Assembly (NCBI RefSeq): GCF_017347095.1
Contig: NZ_JADPRZ010000021.1
Coordinates: forward strand, 1 to 53,809
DNA from: Sporosarcina sp. E16_8
GTDB taxonomy: Bacteria > Bacillota > Bacilli > Bacillales_A > Planococcaceae
Direction of reading: 5' to 3'
Length of the DNA stretch: 53,809 nucleotides
In this document: positions 1 to 7,390 of the stretch, piece after piece
Layout: every line of letters begins with the position of its first letter
Position numbering within the stretch: position 1 is the stretch's first letter
The notes under the pieces: model-generated
What the model was told of the DNA's origin: nothing
The model's input: the letters and a program-made list of their open reading frames with translations, nothing else
The model's database searches: none
Position numbers and translations under genes: made by a program

Positions 1-115
1 GATAGTGGTTTTCTATCAGGCTTATCACGGGAGGCATCCCCAAGCGCCAAGCGTTGTTGGTAGAATTTTTTACATCAACATAGATACCTAAGTAGTTACA
101 TAAAATCTAATATTA
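1..115. other. Window edge without a gene
   Basis: No open frame with a ribosome site is visible here. A short inverted repeat (GATAG/CTATC) lies at positions 1-17. Nothing else can be supported; a feature could be cut by the window edge. Confidence 0.5.
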
Positions 116-490
116 TTACATTCTACTAAAATGAACTTCTTTTCTTACTACGAAACTAGTATCAATATATGCTTCAGAGCTAGCATCATATTTCCAACCA
201 ATCACGATGGATCTATAATTCAAATCCATATTTAGGTCTTTAATTTCATTATAAATCATAGTACAAAGGTTTTTATATACATGCGTCGGAATACCCTCAA
301 ATTCATCATCAAAAGAATTGCCAATCAAGTTGTAGCAGACATCATCAAAAGAAACCTTTTGAAGTTCATTGTTACGGAAAAAGAGGGTAATCGATGTTTC
401 TGGCAATCCACGTAATGCATTCTGCGTTTCAATATTTTCCACCAAGGCAGTTCGTACCTGATAGGCAATGTTTATATTTACTGATTTCAT
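116..490 (-). CDS. Hypothetical protein, 124 aa
   Basis: I do not recognise the family. The frame could extend to 514, but the ATG at 490 is preceded at 9 nt by a good ribosome site (AAGGGGAG), so I use it. The product begins MKSVNINIAYQVRTALVEN and is soluble, with no membrane segment or signal peptide. The C-terminal half alternates hydrophobic and charged residues as in a small alpha/beta domain. It is the last minus-strand gene before the window edge and no other gene is clearly co-transcribed with it. It is real by frame length and ribosome site only. Confidence 0.65.
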   Translation of the reverse strand: MKSVNINIAYQVRTALVENIETQNALRGLPETSITLFFRNNELQKVSFDDVCYNLIGNSFDDEFEGIPTHVYKNLCTMIYNEIKDLNMDLNYRSIVIGWKYDASSEAYIDTSFVVRKEVHFSRM

Positions 491-533
491 TGTATAATAC
501 TCCCCTTTTTTCATTGTCTGATAAGTTAATTAC

Positions 534-755
534 ATGAAATTTCATTTATATTCCCTTCGTGAGTATATAAGACTAAAGAAAAGATATCAACCAATTTCCG
601 ACATTTATAAACAATTTTTCATCAAAAGAATTCTAATTCCCTATTTATTTGCTATTATATTGGTAAATATATCAGATTATAAATACCCATATTCTTTCTC
701 CTCACTAATACTATTGTCATATATTATAATAGTATTAGGGAGAGGAAAGAACTGA
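534..755 (+). CDS. Possible small membrane protein, 73 aa
   Basis: The product has a basic N-terminus of about 30 residues followed by two hydrophobic stretches (about residues 32-46 and 55-69) that could cross the membrane. It runs divergently from the gene ending at 490. There is no recognisable ribosome site before the ATG and the region is very AT-rich, so it may be a chance frame. No family assignment is possible. Confidence 0.25.
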   Translation: MKFHLYSLREYIRLKKRYQPISDIYKQFFIKRILIPYLFAIILVNISDYKYPYSFSSLILLSYIIIVLGRGKN

Positions 756-775
756 TTCCTCGCAATGAACGGTTG

Positions 776-1528
776 TCATTTTACCTGATAAACTGGCTCA
801 TTAAATGTTGAATATCCTGCATCTATCATCATCGGGTCTTCCCAGTGTTGTACATAAAATGAACCGTCTGTTAAAAAGTTACCTTTGACTATAATAACTT
901 CGCCGTCGATTTTACCATTAAACTCATTTTTCAGTTCGACCCAATCATTGTCGAACTCTAATCGATTTCCATTTTCACAGTACTTTCCGATCATAATTTG
1001 TGGTCCTAAGCATCCTTGATATGGTGTACAAGTAATGATACTTGCAACACGTTCACCATAATTAGTACAAATTGCTTTGTATTGGGCTGGTGTCAAGCTA
1101 GGTACAGAAGGAAAATCTTCCATTACTAACTCTTCGGGCAATTCAGCAACAAAATCATCGTGTTTATCCTCAAAAATAGATACATAGTTCTCTTGTGCTT
1201 CATCATTAAAAATAGTTGTTGTTGTGCTAGCAAGTAATTCTTCTACACTGTTCCATAATTCTTCATCCGGAATACTAGGTTTCATTTCTACGAATTCAGG
1301 AATAGCTACATTTACATGTTGCACATTGAACTCAGGAATATTTGGTGTATTAACAAATATAGGCGATTGCGTGGCAGCAACATCTGTTATCCTTTCATCC
1401 AAAACATCATTCGTTGAATAAGCCCAAGGTGAAGGATTGTTCTCACCACGGATACGAAACAAAACAGGTAAAACTCCACAAGCCATTACACTAAGAGCTA
1501 CGCCTAGAAGGAAAAGAATTTCCCACAT
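776..1528 (-). CDS. Membrane-anchored hypothetical protein, 250 aa
   Basis: The first 27 residues form one hydrophobic segment followed by Arg, as in an N-terminal membrane anchor. It contains a Cys (VMACGVL), but this does not fit a lipobox convincingly. Residues ~30-150 are acidic and low in complexity. The last ~100 residues form a separate domain with four Cys (two in CTPYQGC, one in KYC, one earlier in AICTNYG) and a beta-rich end. The start ATG has GGAGG at 7 nt. It is the only gene of its transcription unit and carries the plasmid-wide leader (hairpin at 1631-1652, terminator at 1563-1612), so it belongs to the same regulon as the replication operons. Function unknown. Confidence 0.75.
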   Translation of the reverse strand: MWEILFLLGVALSVMACGVLPVLFRIRGENNPSPWAYSTNDVLDERITDVAATQSPIFVNTPNIPEFNVQHVNVAIPEFVEMKPSIPDEELWNSVEELLASTTTTIFNDEAQENYVSIFEDKHDDFVAELPEELVMEDFPSVPSLTPAQYKAICTNYGERVASIITCTPYQGCLGPQIMIGKYCENGNRLEFDNDWVELKNEFNGKIDGEVIIVKGNFLTDGSFYVQHWEDPMMIDAGYSTFNEPVYQVK

Positions 1529-1562
1529 ACAATTACCTCCATAAAATTGGGTTTATCTATAC

Positions 1563-1612
1563 AAAAAAAGCCCATGACGACTCGTATAGATACGAATTCC
1601 CGTCATGGGCTT
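1563..1612 (-). terminator. Leader terminator (attenuator) before the 250-aa membrane protein
   Basis: The stem arms AAGCCCATGACG and CGTCATGGGCTT are perfectly paired over 12 bp and followed in the gene direction by seven T. It lies between the promoter and the first gene, so it must be bypassed for expression. Confidence 0.85.
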
Positions 1613-1630
1613 GATAGTCAATTAGTAAGT

Positions 1631-1686
1631 CATTCTCCCGCGTGGGTGAATGTTTCAAGTGAAAAATAAAATATAATTAAATTATA
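1631..1686 (-). promoter_or_regulatory. Leader hairpin element copy 1 with promoter
   Basis: The hairpin at 1631-1652 reads in the gene direction CATTC-A-CCC-ACGC-GGG-A-GAATG. A perfect -10 box (TATAAT) lies at 1681-1686, about 22 nt upstream of the hairpin counted from the predicted start. This is the copy with the longest arms, and the CATTC/GAATG pair differs from all other copies while staying complementary. Confidence 0.75.
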
Positions 1687-1697
1687 AAACAACGGAG

Positions 1698-2762
1698 TCA
1701 AAATAGCAAGGTCTGACCAATAACGATACCTTCCTTTTTATTCGCTGTTTTAGATACAACAAGTACTTTTTCATGATTCTTACCTACCGGTTGTACCGCC
1801 TCTACAGGTAGTTCCTCTTCGGTTATACTACTCAATCGAGAATCCGATGCACAAAGATTTGCCTCTGCTACTTCTTTCTCTTGCCCTAGCAATGAAGCCT
1901 TTTGTCCCTCTGAACTAAAATCTAACAGCTCAACTTCTTCCTGCTCCTCAATGACATTCATAAAATTGAAATTCTCATGTTCTTCAAATTCTTCGAGAAC
2001 GACATCTAAATCGTACTCTTCAGTAGATTCAACTGGAATTTTAAAGTTCTCTTCTGTTTTTAATACAAGTACCTCGTCAGTTTCCTCCAACAAGTCTTCT
2101 TTAGCGGGAGTTTGAGGGAGTTCTAAAACGAAAGGTTCGTCCTCGTAATCTTCAATGCGTGCTTTAATATCACTTGACTCTGGAATATCACGCAGTTCCT
2201 GAAGTTCTCGGACTACTTTTATATAGTCTGGCCAATCAGCTAACTTGAACTCTACATCATCCAATTCTTTCGGACGAAGGTTATCTTCAAGTAACATAGC
2301 TCCACCATCTAGTAATATATCTTCTGGCCTGAAATGCAGCCCCCACTTTTTAAATTCATCAGCGTGATACAAAAGATTAGTTTCAACTACTTCGATGTGA
2401 TTTAGTATGTTCTTTTTATCAGATTGACAAGATTCCGGAAGATTTTCAAACCACTCTTCGATCATTCCCCTGATATAGGGGCAAATTAATGGTCGCTCAT
2501 CAGAAGGATAGTTAGACCAATTCGCGATCCACCATCCTTTACCACCTGTGGTTGTTTCATGGGTTTTGAATTTCTTCTCTTTTGCAAATTTAATAATCCA
2601 CGAAGGACGTGCTCCTTTAAAATATGCTCGCAGTACTTCTCCGGTTGTGGGATGAAGTTGAAGGCGAAGTGGAGACTTTTTCAGATAATGATGTTCTTCC
2701 TTATCTGACTTTGTTTCTATCCATTCAATCAATAATTGATTCTTTGTTGAATCCCATATCAT
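1698..2762 (-). CDS. Hypothetical acidic protein with C-terminal clamp-binding motif, 354 aa
   Basis: Last gene of the clamp-SNF2 operon, 13 nt after the helicase stop; AGGAGG lies 8 nt before the ATG. Residues 1-130 look like a folded domain rich in Trp (GGKGWWIANWSNYP). Residues ~200-320 are very acidic and probably disordered. The protein ends exactly at QTLLF (350-354), which fits the beta-clamp-binding pentapeptide. A disordered acidic tail ending in a clamp peptide, next to a clamp gene, suggests a protein recruited to the plasmid clamp, perhaps together with the SNF2 helicase. I cannot assign the N-terminal domain to a family. Confidence 0.75.
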   Translation of the reverse strand: MIWDSTKNQLLIEWIETKSDKEEHHYLKKSPLRLQLHPTTGEVLRAYFKGARPSWIIKFAKEKKFKTHETTTGGKGWWIANWSNYPSDERPLICPYIRGMIEEWFENLPESCQSDKKNILNHIEVVETNLLYHADEFKKWGLHFRPEDILLDGGAMLLEDNLRPKELDDVEFKLADWPDYIKVVRELQELRDIPESSDIKARIEDYEDEPFVLELPQTPAKEDLLEETDEVLVLKTEENFKIPVESTEEYDLDVVLEEFEEHENFNFMNVIEEQEEVELLDFSSEGQKASLLGQEKEVAEANLCASDSRLSSITEEELPVEAVQPVGKNHEKVLVVSKTANKKEGIVIGQTLLF

Positions 2763-2775
2763 CTAAAGTTCCTCC

Positions 2776-5052
2776 TCAAGATACATAGTCTGCTCTGCTT
2801 GTGCCACGTTTTAACATGTCAGTCGCAAATTGCTGATAGTCTATACCTGGGTCCAATTCGACATTTTCTCCAGCTTCAAATTCTTTGGATACCTGAACAA
2901 AATCAAGCTCCTGCCGGTCAATGGCAAGATCTACTCCAGACTTCTTTGACAAGACCAATGCATGTAGATTGGCATCAATAGTATCAACTGCCACAAGCCA
3001 TAGAATTTCAACAACGTCCTTCTGCCCTAAACGAACAGCTCGACTGTAACATTGCTCGATTTTCTTTGAATTAAAATCCAAATCATATAAGATAACCGCT
3101 TTTGCCTCCGTGAGCGTGTAGCTCTCAGCACCCGTCCTCATCGTCATCACAAGAATAGATAAAGGATGATCCGGATTTTGAAATTGATCCATTAAATCGT
3201 GACGGTAAGCCATTGGGACGCCGCCATGAATATAAGCAGCACGCATTCCTGGTGCAACCGTATCAAGAAGTACTCCCAGTTCTTCAGCCGTCTGCTTATG
3301 CGCTGTAAATATCAGCAACTTTTTCCCCGTGCGTGCGTATTCCTTTATCTTCTCCTTCGTCACCTGCAGCTTCACAGGTTCAACTGAAGTTGAATAATCA
3401 TAGTCGGGTTGAACCCACGGGCAAGACGCTACTTTCCGAAGTTTATCCAGCCACTGGCATACTTCAATAGTCGAGATGCGATATACATCTCCACGAGCAT
3501 CTGCAGAATCTTTCCTTGCATACTCTGAGGCATACCATTCACGAAATTCATCAAGTCGTTTATCATACAGATTCCGTTCTGCCTCTTCAAGAGCTAAATG
3601 CAATCGACGGTGTTGCGGTTCAGGTATTCTAACGTCCCTCTCCACATCTATATCTGTCTTCTTTTTACGAAACATGAATTTATCTAACAAATCCCATAAC
3701 TTTTCTTGATGCGAAACACGGGCCTCAATCGACTTAGAATCCATCACCGCTTGACGACTCGCTCCACCAAAGTATCCTCTGAAATTATCTTCACCTTTTC
3801 GTCCATACGCTTGAAAACGTTGAAGTTCAAAAGGGTTTTCAAAATGGTGAGAATCTCCATAGATCCACGTTGATGGCCAATACAAGTCATCTGCTCCATT
3901 TTCAGCAGGTGTACCAGTTAGTGCAATCCGTGTTTTTGTTTTGATGGCACGAATAGATCTTGAACGTTTAGTCGTACCATTCTTAATGAGATGCGCTTCA
4001 TCTACCGCGCAAGCATCATATGAACGGTTAAAGAATCTGTAAAGGGCTTTCTTTCGAGACTTCACGACTGTAAAGCCGCAATCACAAAATAAGTTTCCTT
4101 TACACCATTCCTGTACACACATTGGGCATTCCCCAGGAAGGTCTTTGATTGTATACCGTTCCTCTGAAGCCTTGAATGATTTATTGCAGGAGTTGCATCG
4201 TTGTTTCGCGCTGTCCCAATTAAACCCATGTACACAATCCGGACATTCCGCATGTAATTTCTCTTTAAAAAGAATTATTTCACTTGCCCAACGTTCATAA
4301 GAAACAATATGAATTCGCTTATCTGATTTAAGGTCTGTCGGATGGCGAAGTTCAATATAGTCTTTTTGAAGTCCAAGTACTTTCATTTCACGAACCCAAT
4401 CGGCAATATTCCGACTCATCGTTACTATAATGATTTTCTTGTTTGATGCATTCGAGGTTAGCCCTACAAGCGTCGTTAACGTTTTACCTAGGCCCATGTC
4501 CAACCCAAGTAATAGACGCCTTCTTGATGCGATAAGAGCAGCACCTTCAAGTTGATATTGAAAGAGGGAAGCTCCATTCGATAACGGTCCACCATAAAGT
4601 TCAATAACGCGCTGCAATGTCGCTTTATAATGCGCGGTTTCCTTAAACTCTTTTAGGGATAGACCATCCGCCCGGTATTTCCTACGTTTCTTTTCAAGTA
4701 GCGGCTGAACTGTTTCAACGTTCGCTAGATCGAGTCCCCAGCGATTAAGGGTATTATGAATGGGATGTTTCGAAAAAACGGTATCCCCTCTAGTAATGAG
4801 TGAGTGCCAATTTAACTCGCTCACCGTTTTAGTTTTTCTATTCTCACGACCATTTTCATAAGTCACGTAGTCATGTTCAAAACTTTCAATCCGATTCGCA
4901 TGCAATGCCTCGGAAGCAAGTAGCTGTTCTTCTAACGTTTCTCCAGTAAAATAGACTGCTGCTTTTGAGTAATTTGCTTTTAACATAATGAATAAGGTAC
5001 TACGAATAAATCGCAGTACCTTTTCACCTCCCTTATCTAATTTCCCACTCAA
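2776..5052 (-). CDS. SNF2-family DEAD/DEAH helicase with zinc-ribbon insertion
   Basis: Superfamily 2 ATPase of the SNF2 type that should translocate on double-stranded DNA. Motif I is DMGLGKT (185-191), motif II DEAH, motif III LTGTPAENG, and the second RecA lobe shows HGGV, DLDFN and the motif VI region RAVRLGQ. An insertion before motif II has at least ten Cys in CxxC-type pairs (CPDC, CNSC, CPMC, CDC), which should bind zinc. About 165 N-terminal residues are of unknown fold. The start is uncertain: the TTG at 5052 overlaps the clamp stop (TTGA), while a GGGAGGTG site about 15 nt inside the frame and an ATG at residue 23 suggest a later start. Co-transcribed with a sliding clamp, so probably a replication, repair or recombination remodeler. 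Confidence 0.93.
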   Translation of the reverse strand: MSGKLDKGGEKVLRFIRSTLFIMLKANYSKAAVYFTGETLEEQLLASEALHANRIESFEHDYVTYENGRENRKTKTVSELNWHSLITRGDTVFSKHPIHNTLNRWGLDLANVETVQPLLEKKRRKYRADGLSLKEFKETAHYKATLQRVIELYGGPLSNGASLFQYQLEGAALIASRRRLLLGLDMGLGKTLTTLVGLTSNASNKKIIIVTMSRNIADWVREMKVLGLQKDYIELRHPTDLKSDKRIHIVSYERWASEIILFKEKLHAECPDCVHGFNWDSAKQRCNSCNKSFKASEERYTIKDLPGECPMCVQEWCKGNLFCDCGFTVVKSRKKALYRFFNRSYDACAVDEAHLIKNGTTKRSRSIRAIKTKTRIALTGTPAENGADDLYWPSTWIYGDSHHFENPFELQRFQAYGRKGEDNFRGYFGGASRQAVMDSKSIEARVSHQEKLWDLLDKFMFRKKKTDIDVERDVRIPEPQHRRLHLALEEAERNLYDKRLDEFREWYASEYARKDSADARGDVYRISTIEVCQWLDKLRKVASCPWVQPDYDYSTSVEPVKLQVTKEKIKEYARTGKKLLIFTAHKQTAEELGVLLDTVAPGMRAAYIHGGVPMAYRHDLMDQFQNPDHPLSILVMTMRTGAESYTLTEAKAVILYDLDFNSKKIEQCYSRAVRLGQKDVVEILWLVAVDTIDANLHALVLSKKSGVDLAIDRQELDFVQVSKEFEAGENVELDPGIDYQQFATDMLKRGTSRADYVS

Positions 5053-6158
5053 ACAATAAGTACTTGCGCTATGAGTGCTTTAATATCATCGTTTCCATCA
5101 CATAAAACCGTTAGAGGAAGTCCTTTGTTTTTAAGGCAAAGTAGCACTTCATCCGTTCGGTACAGTGTCAGGCATAACTCCAAGTAATCGCTGTGTACAG
5201 CGAATTGAAACTCCTCACCTTCCACATTTGCTCCGATTTGTTCAATCGAAATACCCAGTAGTTCTACAAAAGACTTCGTTCCATCTTTTTTAAACACCAT
5301 GACCGGGTTATCGCCGCCTAAGCGTTTGATACGTCGTGTCGTATTCAAGAGCTCCATTCGGTCTACTCTCCAAACAACTTTAGCTTCCTCAATATTCGTA
5401 TACGTCTTATCAATTGGTGGAAAATCTCCAACCAATAAACGTGATACCGCTTTTGTAAAACCAGATTCGAAAATTAATAACGTCTTACCTTCGTTTATGG
5501 ACACCTTCACCTCAGAATCATTTGGAAAAATCTCCGCTAATCCCGAAATCGTTTCAGTAGGAATTGATGCAAAAAAACCATCGAACCAATTCACACCCTG
5601 CGCATTTATCGTTACCGCTCGAGAACCATTAGATGCTCGAACGAGAACCTCCCCTGTCTCTTCCTTTGAAAAGTACAAACCACGTAGAACTGGATATTTT
5701 TCAGCCCCCACGCTATTTGCAATCGCCGTAAAAGATGGTAAGGAACGTGAAAATATTTGTAACTTTCCAGGGGCCCAAAGAACAGATTCTGTTGCATCTG
5801 GAATCTCAATGGAAGGGCTCATCTCAGGGACTGTCTCCATCCTTATTTTCGATGAACGTCCCCACTTTAAATTAAGTTGTTCACCGTCTTTTTCAATCAT
5901 AATGCACTCATCTTGTGGCAGCGCACCTACTTTAACTTCAAGCTCATGAACCGTTGTCGCAAAAGCAAAAGGGGCGGAAACTTCGCACGAAATTCTTTTC
6001 TGGACTTGAAGTTCTTCTCCTACAAAGTAGAAATCGACTTCGTTATTAGAATCAACCGAAGAAATATAAACCCGATTTTCACCTAACCGTGCGCGCTTAG
6101 CCCCTTTTGTTAAACTACTTACTACTTGTTGAAGCTCTCCACCGTTAATTTTGAACAT
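5049..6158 (-). CDS. dnaN: Divergent DNA polymerase III beta subunit (sliding clamp 1)
   Basis: Ring-shaped processivity clamp. Length 369 aa is normal for DnaN, and the three-domain pattern is visible; the most recognisable stretch is RLLVGDFPPID in domain 3, the counterpart of RLIDGxYP in bacterial clamps. The C-terminus (KALIAQVLIV) differs from the usual L-P-x-R end, so it is more diverged than the second clamp at 29075-30178. First gene of its operon, under leader element copy 2. Ribosome site AAGGAGG lies inside the repeated leader sequence. It may be specialised for plasmid partners carrying Q-x-x-L-F peptides. Confidence 0.88.
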   Translation of the reverse strand: MFKINGGELQQVVSSLTKGAKRARLGENRVYISSVDSNNEVDFYFVGEELQVQKRISCEVSAPFAFATTVHELEVKVGALPQDECIMIEKDGEQLNLKWGRSSKIRMETVPEMSPSIEIPDATESVLWAPGKLQIFSRSLPSFTAIANSVGAEKYPVLRGLYFSKEETGEVLVRASNGSRAVTINAQGVNWFDGFFASIPTETISGLAEIFPNDSEVKVSINEGKTLLIFESGFTKAVSRLLVGDFPPIDKTYTNIEEAKVVWRVDRMELLNTTRRIKRLGGDNPVMVFKKDGTKSFVELLGISIEQIGANVEGEEFQFAVHSDYLELCLTLYRTDEVLLCLKNKGLPLTVLCDGNDDIKALIAQVLIV

Positions 6159-6166
6159 AGAATGTT

Positions 6167-6183
6167 CCTCCTTAAAAAAGTTT
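6167..6183 (-). repeat. Recurrent ribosome-site element (representative copy)
   Basis: In the gene direction AAACTTTTTTAAGGAGG. The core ACTTTTTTAAGGAG recurs before genes starting at 6158, 11376, 14165, 15716, 26478, 30178, 31952, 38944 and 39909, plus an orphan copy at 20092-20109. In two places it overlaps the end of the upstream gene (stop at 15725; codons before the stop at 39906). The identical U-rich tract before the SD is far beyond what ribosome binding requires. Confidence 0.75.
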
Positions 6184-6201
6184 TATTTAAATAAAGCACG
6201 C

Positions 6202-6272
6202 AAAAAAGCACTTTATCTAAAATGTCATTCCGCCAGAAAAAAAGACAGATGAACACATAGATAAAGTGCTTT
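6202..6272 (-). terminator. Leader terminator (attenuator) of the clamp 1 operon
   Basis: The arms AAGCACTTTATCT and AGATAAAGTGCTT pair perfectly over 13 bp and are followed by six T in the gene direction. A nested TGTC/GACA helix lies in the long loop. The sequence is almost identical to the leader at 11411-11480. Confidence 0.85.
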
Positions 6273-6282
6273 AAATTTAACT

Positions 6283-6339
6283 TCTCTCCCGCATGGGTGA
6301 GATATAAAATGAGTGCAATAAATGTACATTCATAGTATC
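6283..6339 (-). promoter_or_regulatory. Leader hairpin element copy 2 with promoter
   Basis: The hairpin at 6283-6302 reads TCTC-A-CCC-ATGC-GGG-A-GAGA in the gene direction. A probable -10 (GATACT) lies at 6334-6339, about 25 nt upstream of the hairpin from the predicted start. The loop has T instead of C at its second position. Confidence 0.7.
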
Positions 6340-6384
6340 ACATTTCTGTAAAATTGAATAGTAAGCTACTAAAAGAAACTGATA

Positions 6385-6430
6385 AATAAAAAGAAACAGG
6401 TATCCCACATACTGAAGGAATACCTGTTTT
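6385..6430 (-). terminator. Terminator of the JAMM-E1-dnaX-holB operon
   Basis: The stem AACAGGTATTCC paired with GGGATACCTGTT is followed by TTTCTTTTT in the gene direction, directly after the 96-aa gene. Confidence 0.85.
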
Positions 6431-6444
6431 CATTGCTTGCATCT

Positions 6445-6735
6445 TCACGCCACGGGTTTTGATAAGAAAAACTTCTCAAGCCCTAACAAGTAGTGTTGAT
6501 TGGAATAAAAGCCTCGTCCCAATTCATCCACCAATTGTTGCATTAACAAAAGTTCATTCCACGTATAGTTGGGTCTACTTGCAAGCCCCCACGGATTCTT
6601 CTGATCTCGTTTAGCCAGCCATAGTGACTTCACATAGGATTGAACCAAACGGATACTAATTAACTGCGTGGACTTGTCAGAGAACCTTTCAAGCCATGCT
6701 GTTTGTACAGACAATGTAGCTTGGGTCTGTGACAA
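6445..6735 (-). CDS. Hypothetical protein, 96 aa, at the end of the dnaX-holB operon
   Basis: Mostly helical small protein (Trp-, Gln- and Leu-rich) without a recognised motif. It starts with TTG at 6735, 28 nt after the holB stop, with only a weak AGGG site upstream. Given its place right after a short delta-prime, it could supply a missing helical collar-like segment of the clamp loader, but this is a guess from position and helix content only. No upstream ATG is available in frame. Confidence 0.6.
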   Translation of the reverse strand: MSQTQATLSVQTAWLERFSDKSTQLISIRLVQSYVKSLWLAKRDQKNPWGLASRPNYTWNELLLMQQLVDELGRGFYSNQHYLLGLEKFFLSKPVA

Positions 6736-6762
6736 TTCAAATGTAGCCCTAATTAATGCTGT

Positions 6763-7338
6763 TCATTCATCTACAACTTCTTGATGTTTTTCAAATTCTT
6801 CAATTGATGTCATAACCGTACTCAAAATCGGTAATGATTTGTGAGATGTATATCCTTTAGATCGCGCTTCTCTTTCCAATGAATTCGAAACATCTATTCG
6901 AATAGTTTGAACGCGCGATAGAATGGTTGGTAAGATTGAATCCCTTTTATCTGCAATCAAAATAGAAAGTGTATCTTGGAATGGTTCTTCTAAAAATTTC
7001 AATAGCGCATTTGATGCTTGTGGATTCATTCGGTCAGCCTGTTTAATTATAAAGACTTGTTTACTTCCTTCTACACCTTTATATGCGGCCTCTTTTTGCA
7101 ATAACCGTATCTGGTCAATTTTTATTGCTTGTCCATCAGGTTCTATTACATGAACATCCGGATGATTGTGTACATTGATCCGGCGACAAGAAGAGCATTC
7201 TCCACAAGGTTCATCGCTAATGATTTTACAAAACACTTGTTTTGTCAGCCACATAGCAAGCTCGTTCCCATCACCTTCAAATAAGTACGCATGTACAAGT
7301 CGATTATTATTTAATAGTGTTGTAAAACGTTTTTTCAC
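6763..7338 (-). CDS. holB: Short DNA polymerase III delta-prime-like protein
   Basis: AAA+ clamp-loader subunit of the HolB type. It has the family's LVHAYLFEG start, a zinc site (C37, C45, C48, C51), a degenerate P-loop (EGDGNELAM) as in delta-prime, the KQVFIIKQADRM Walker-B region, NALLKFLEEP and an SRVQ arginine-finger segment. At 191 aa it lacks most of the C-terminal collar domain of normal delta-prime (about 330 aa). GTG start with AAGGAG at 9 nt. It follows dnaX in the operon, so the plasmid makes two loader subunits; no delta (HolA) is seen, so the host may supply it. Confidence 0.88.
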   Translation of the reverse strand: MKKRFTTLLNNNRLVHAYLFEGDGNELAMWLTKQVFCKIISDEPCGECSSCRRINVHNHPDVHVIEPDGQAIKIDQIRLLQKEAAYKGVEGSKQVFIIKQADRMNPQASNALLKFLEEPFQDTLSILIADKRDSILPTILSRVQTIRIDVSNSLEREARSKGYTSHKSLPILSTVMTSIEEFEKHQEVVDE

Positions 7339-7356
7339 GTTTCATCTCTCCTTATG

Positions 7357-7390
7357 AAACTAACAAGAGGAAACCTCCTCTCGTTAGTTT
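7357..7390 (+). terminator. Hairpin between dnaX and holB
   Basis: A 14-bp stem (AAACTAAC..GTTAGTTT with AGAGG/CCTCT) overlaps the dnaX stop. The T-run lies on the plus side (ATTTTTT), so it would terminate only plus-strand transcripts. For the operon it is more likely an mRNA-processing or stabilising hairpin. Confidence 0.4.

Noticed and set aside
5299..5949. 216-aa plus-strand open frame inside clamp 1
   Set aside because: Antisense shadow of dnaN; no ribosome site and composition mirrors the clamp codons.
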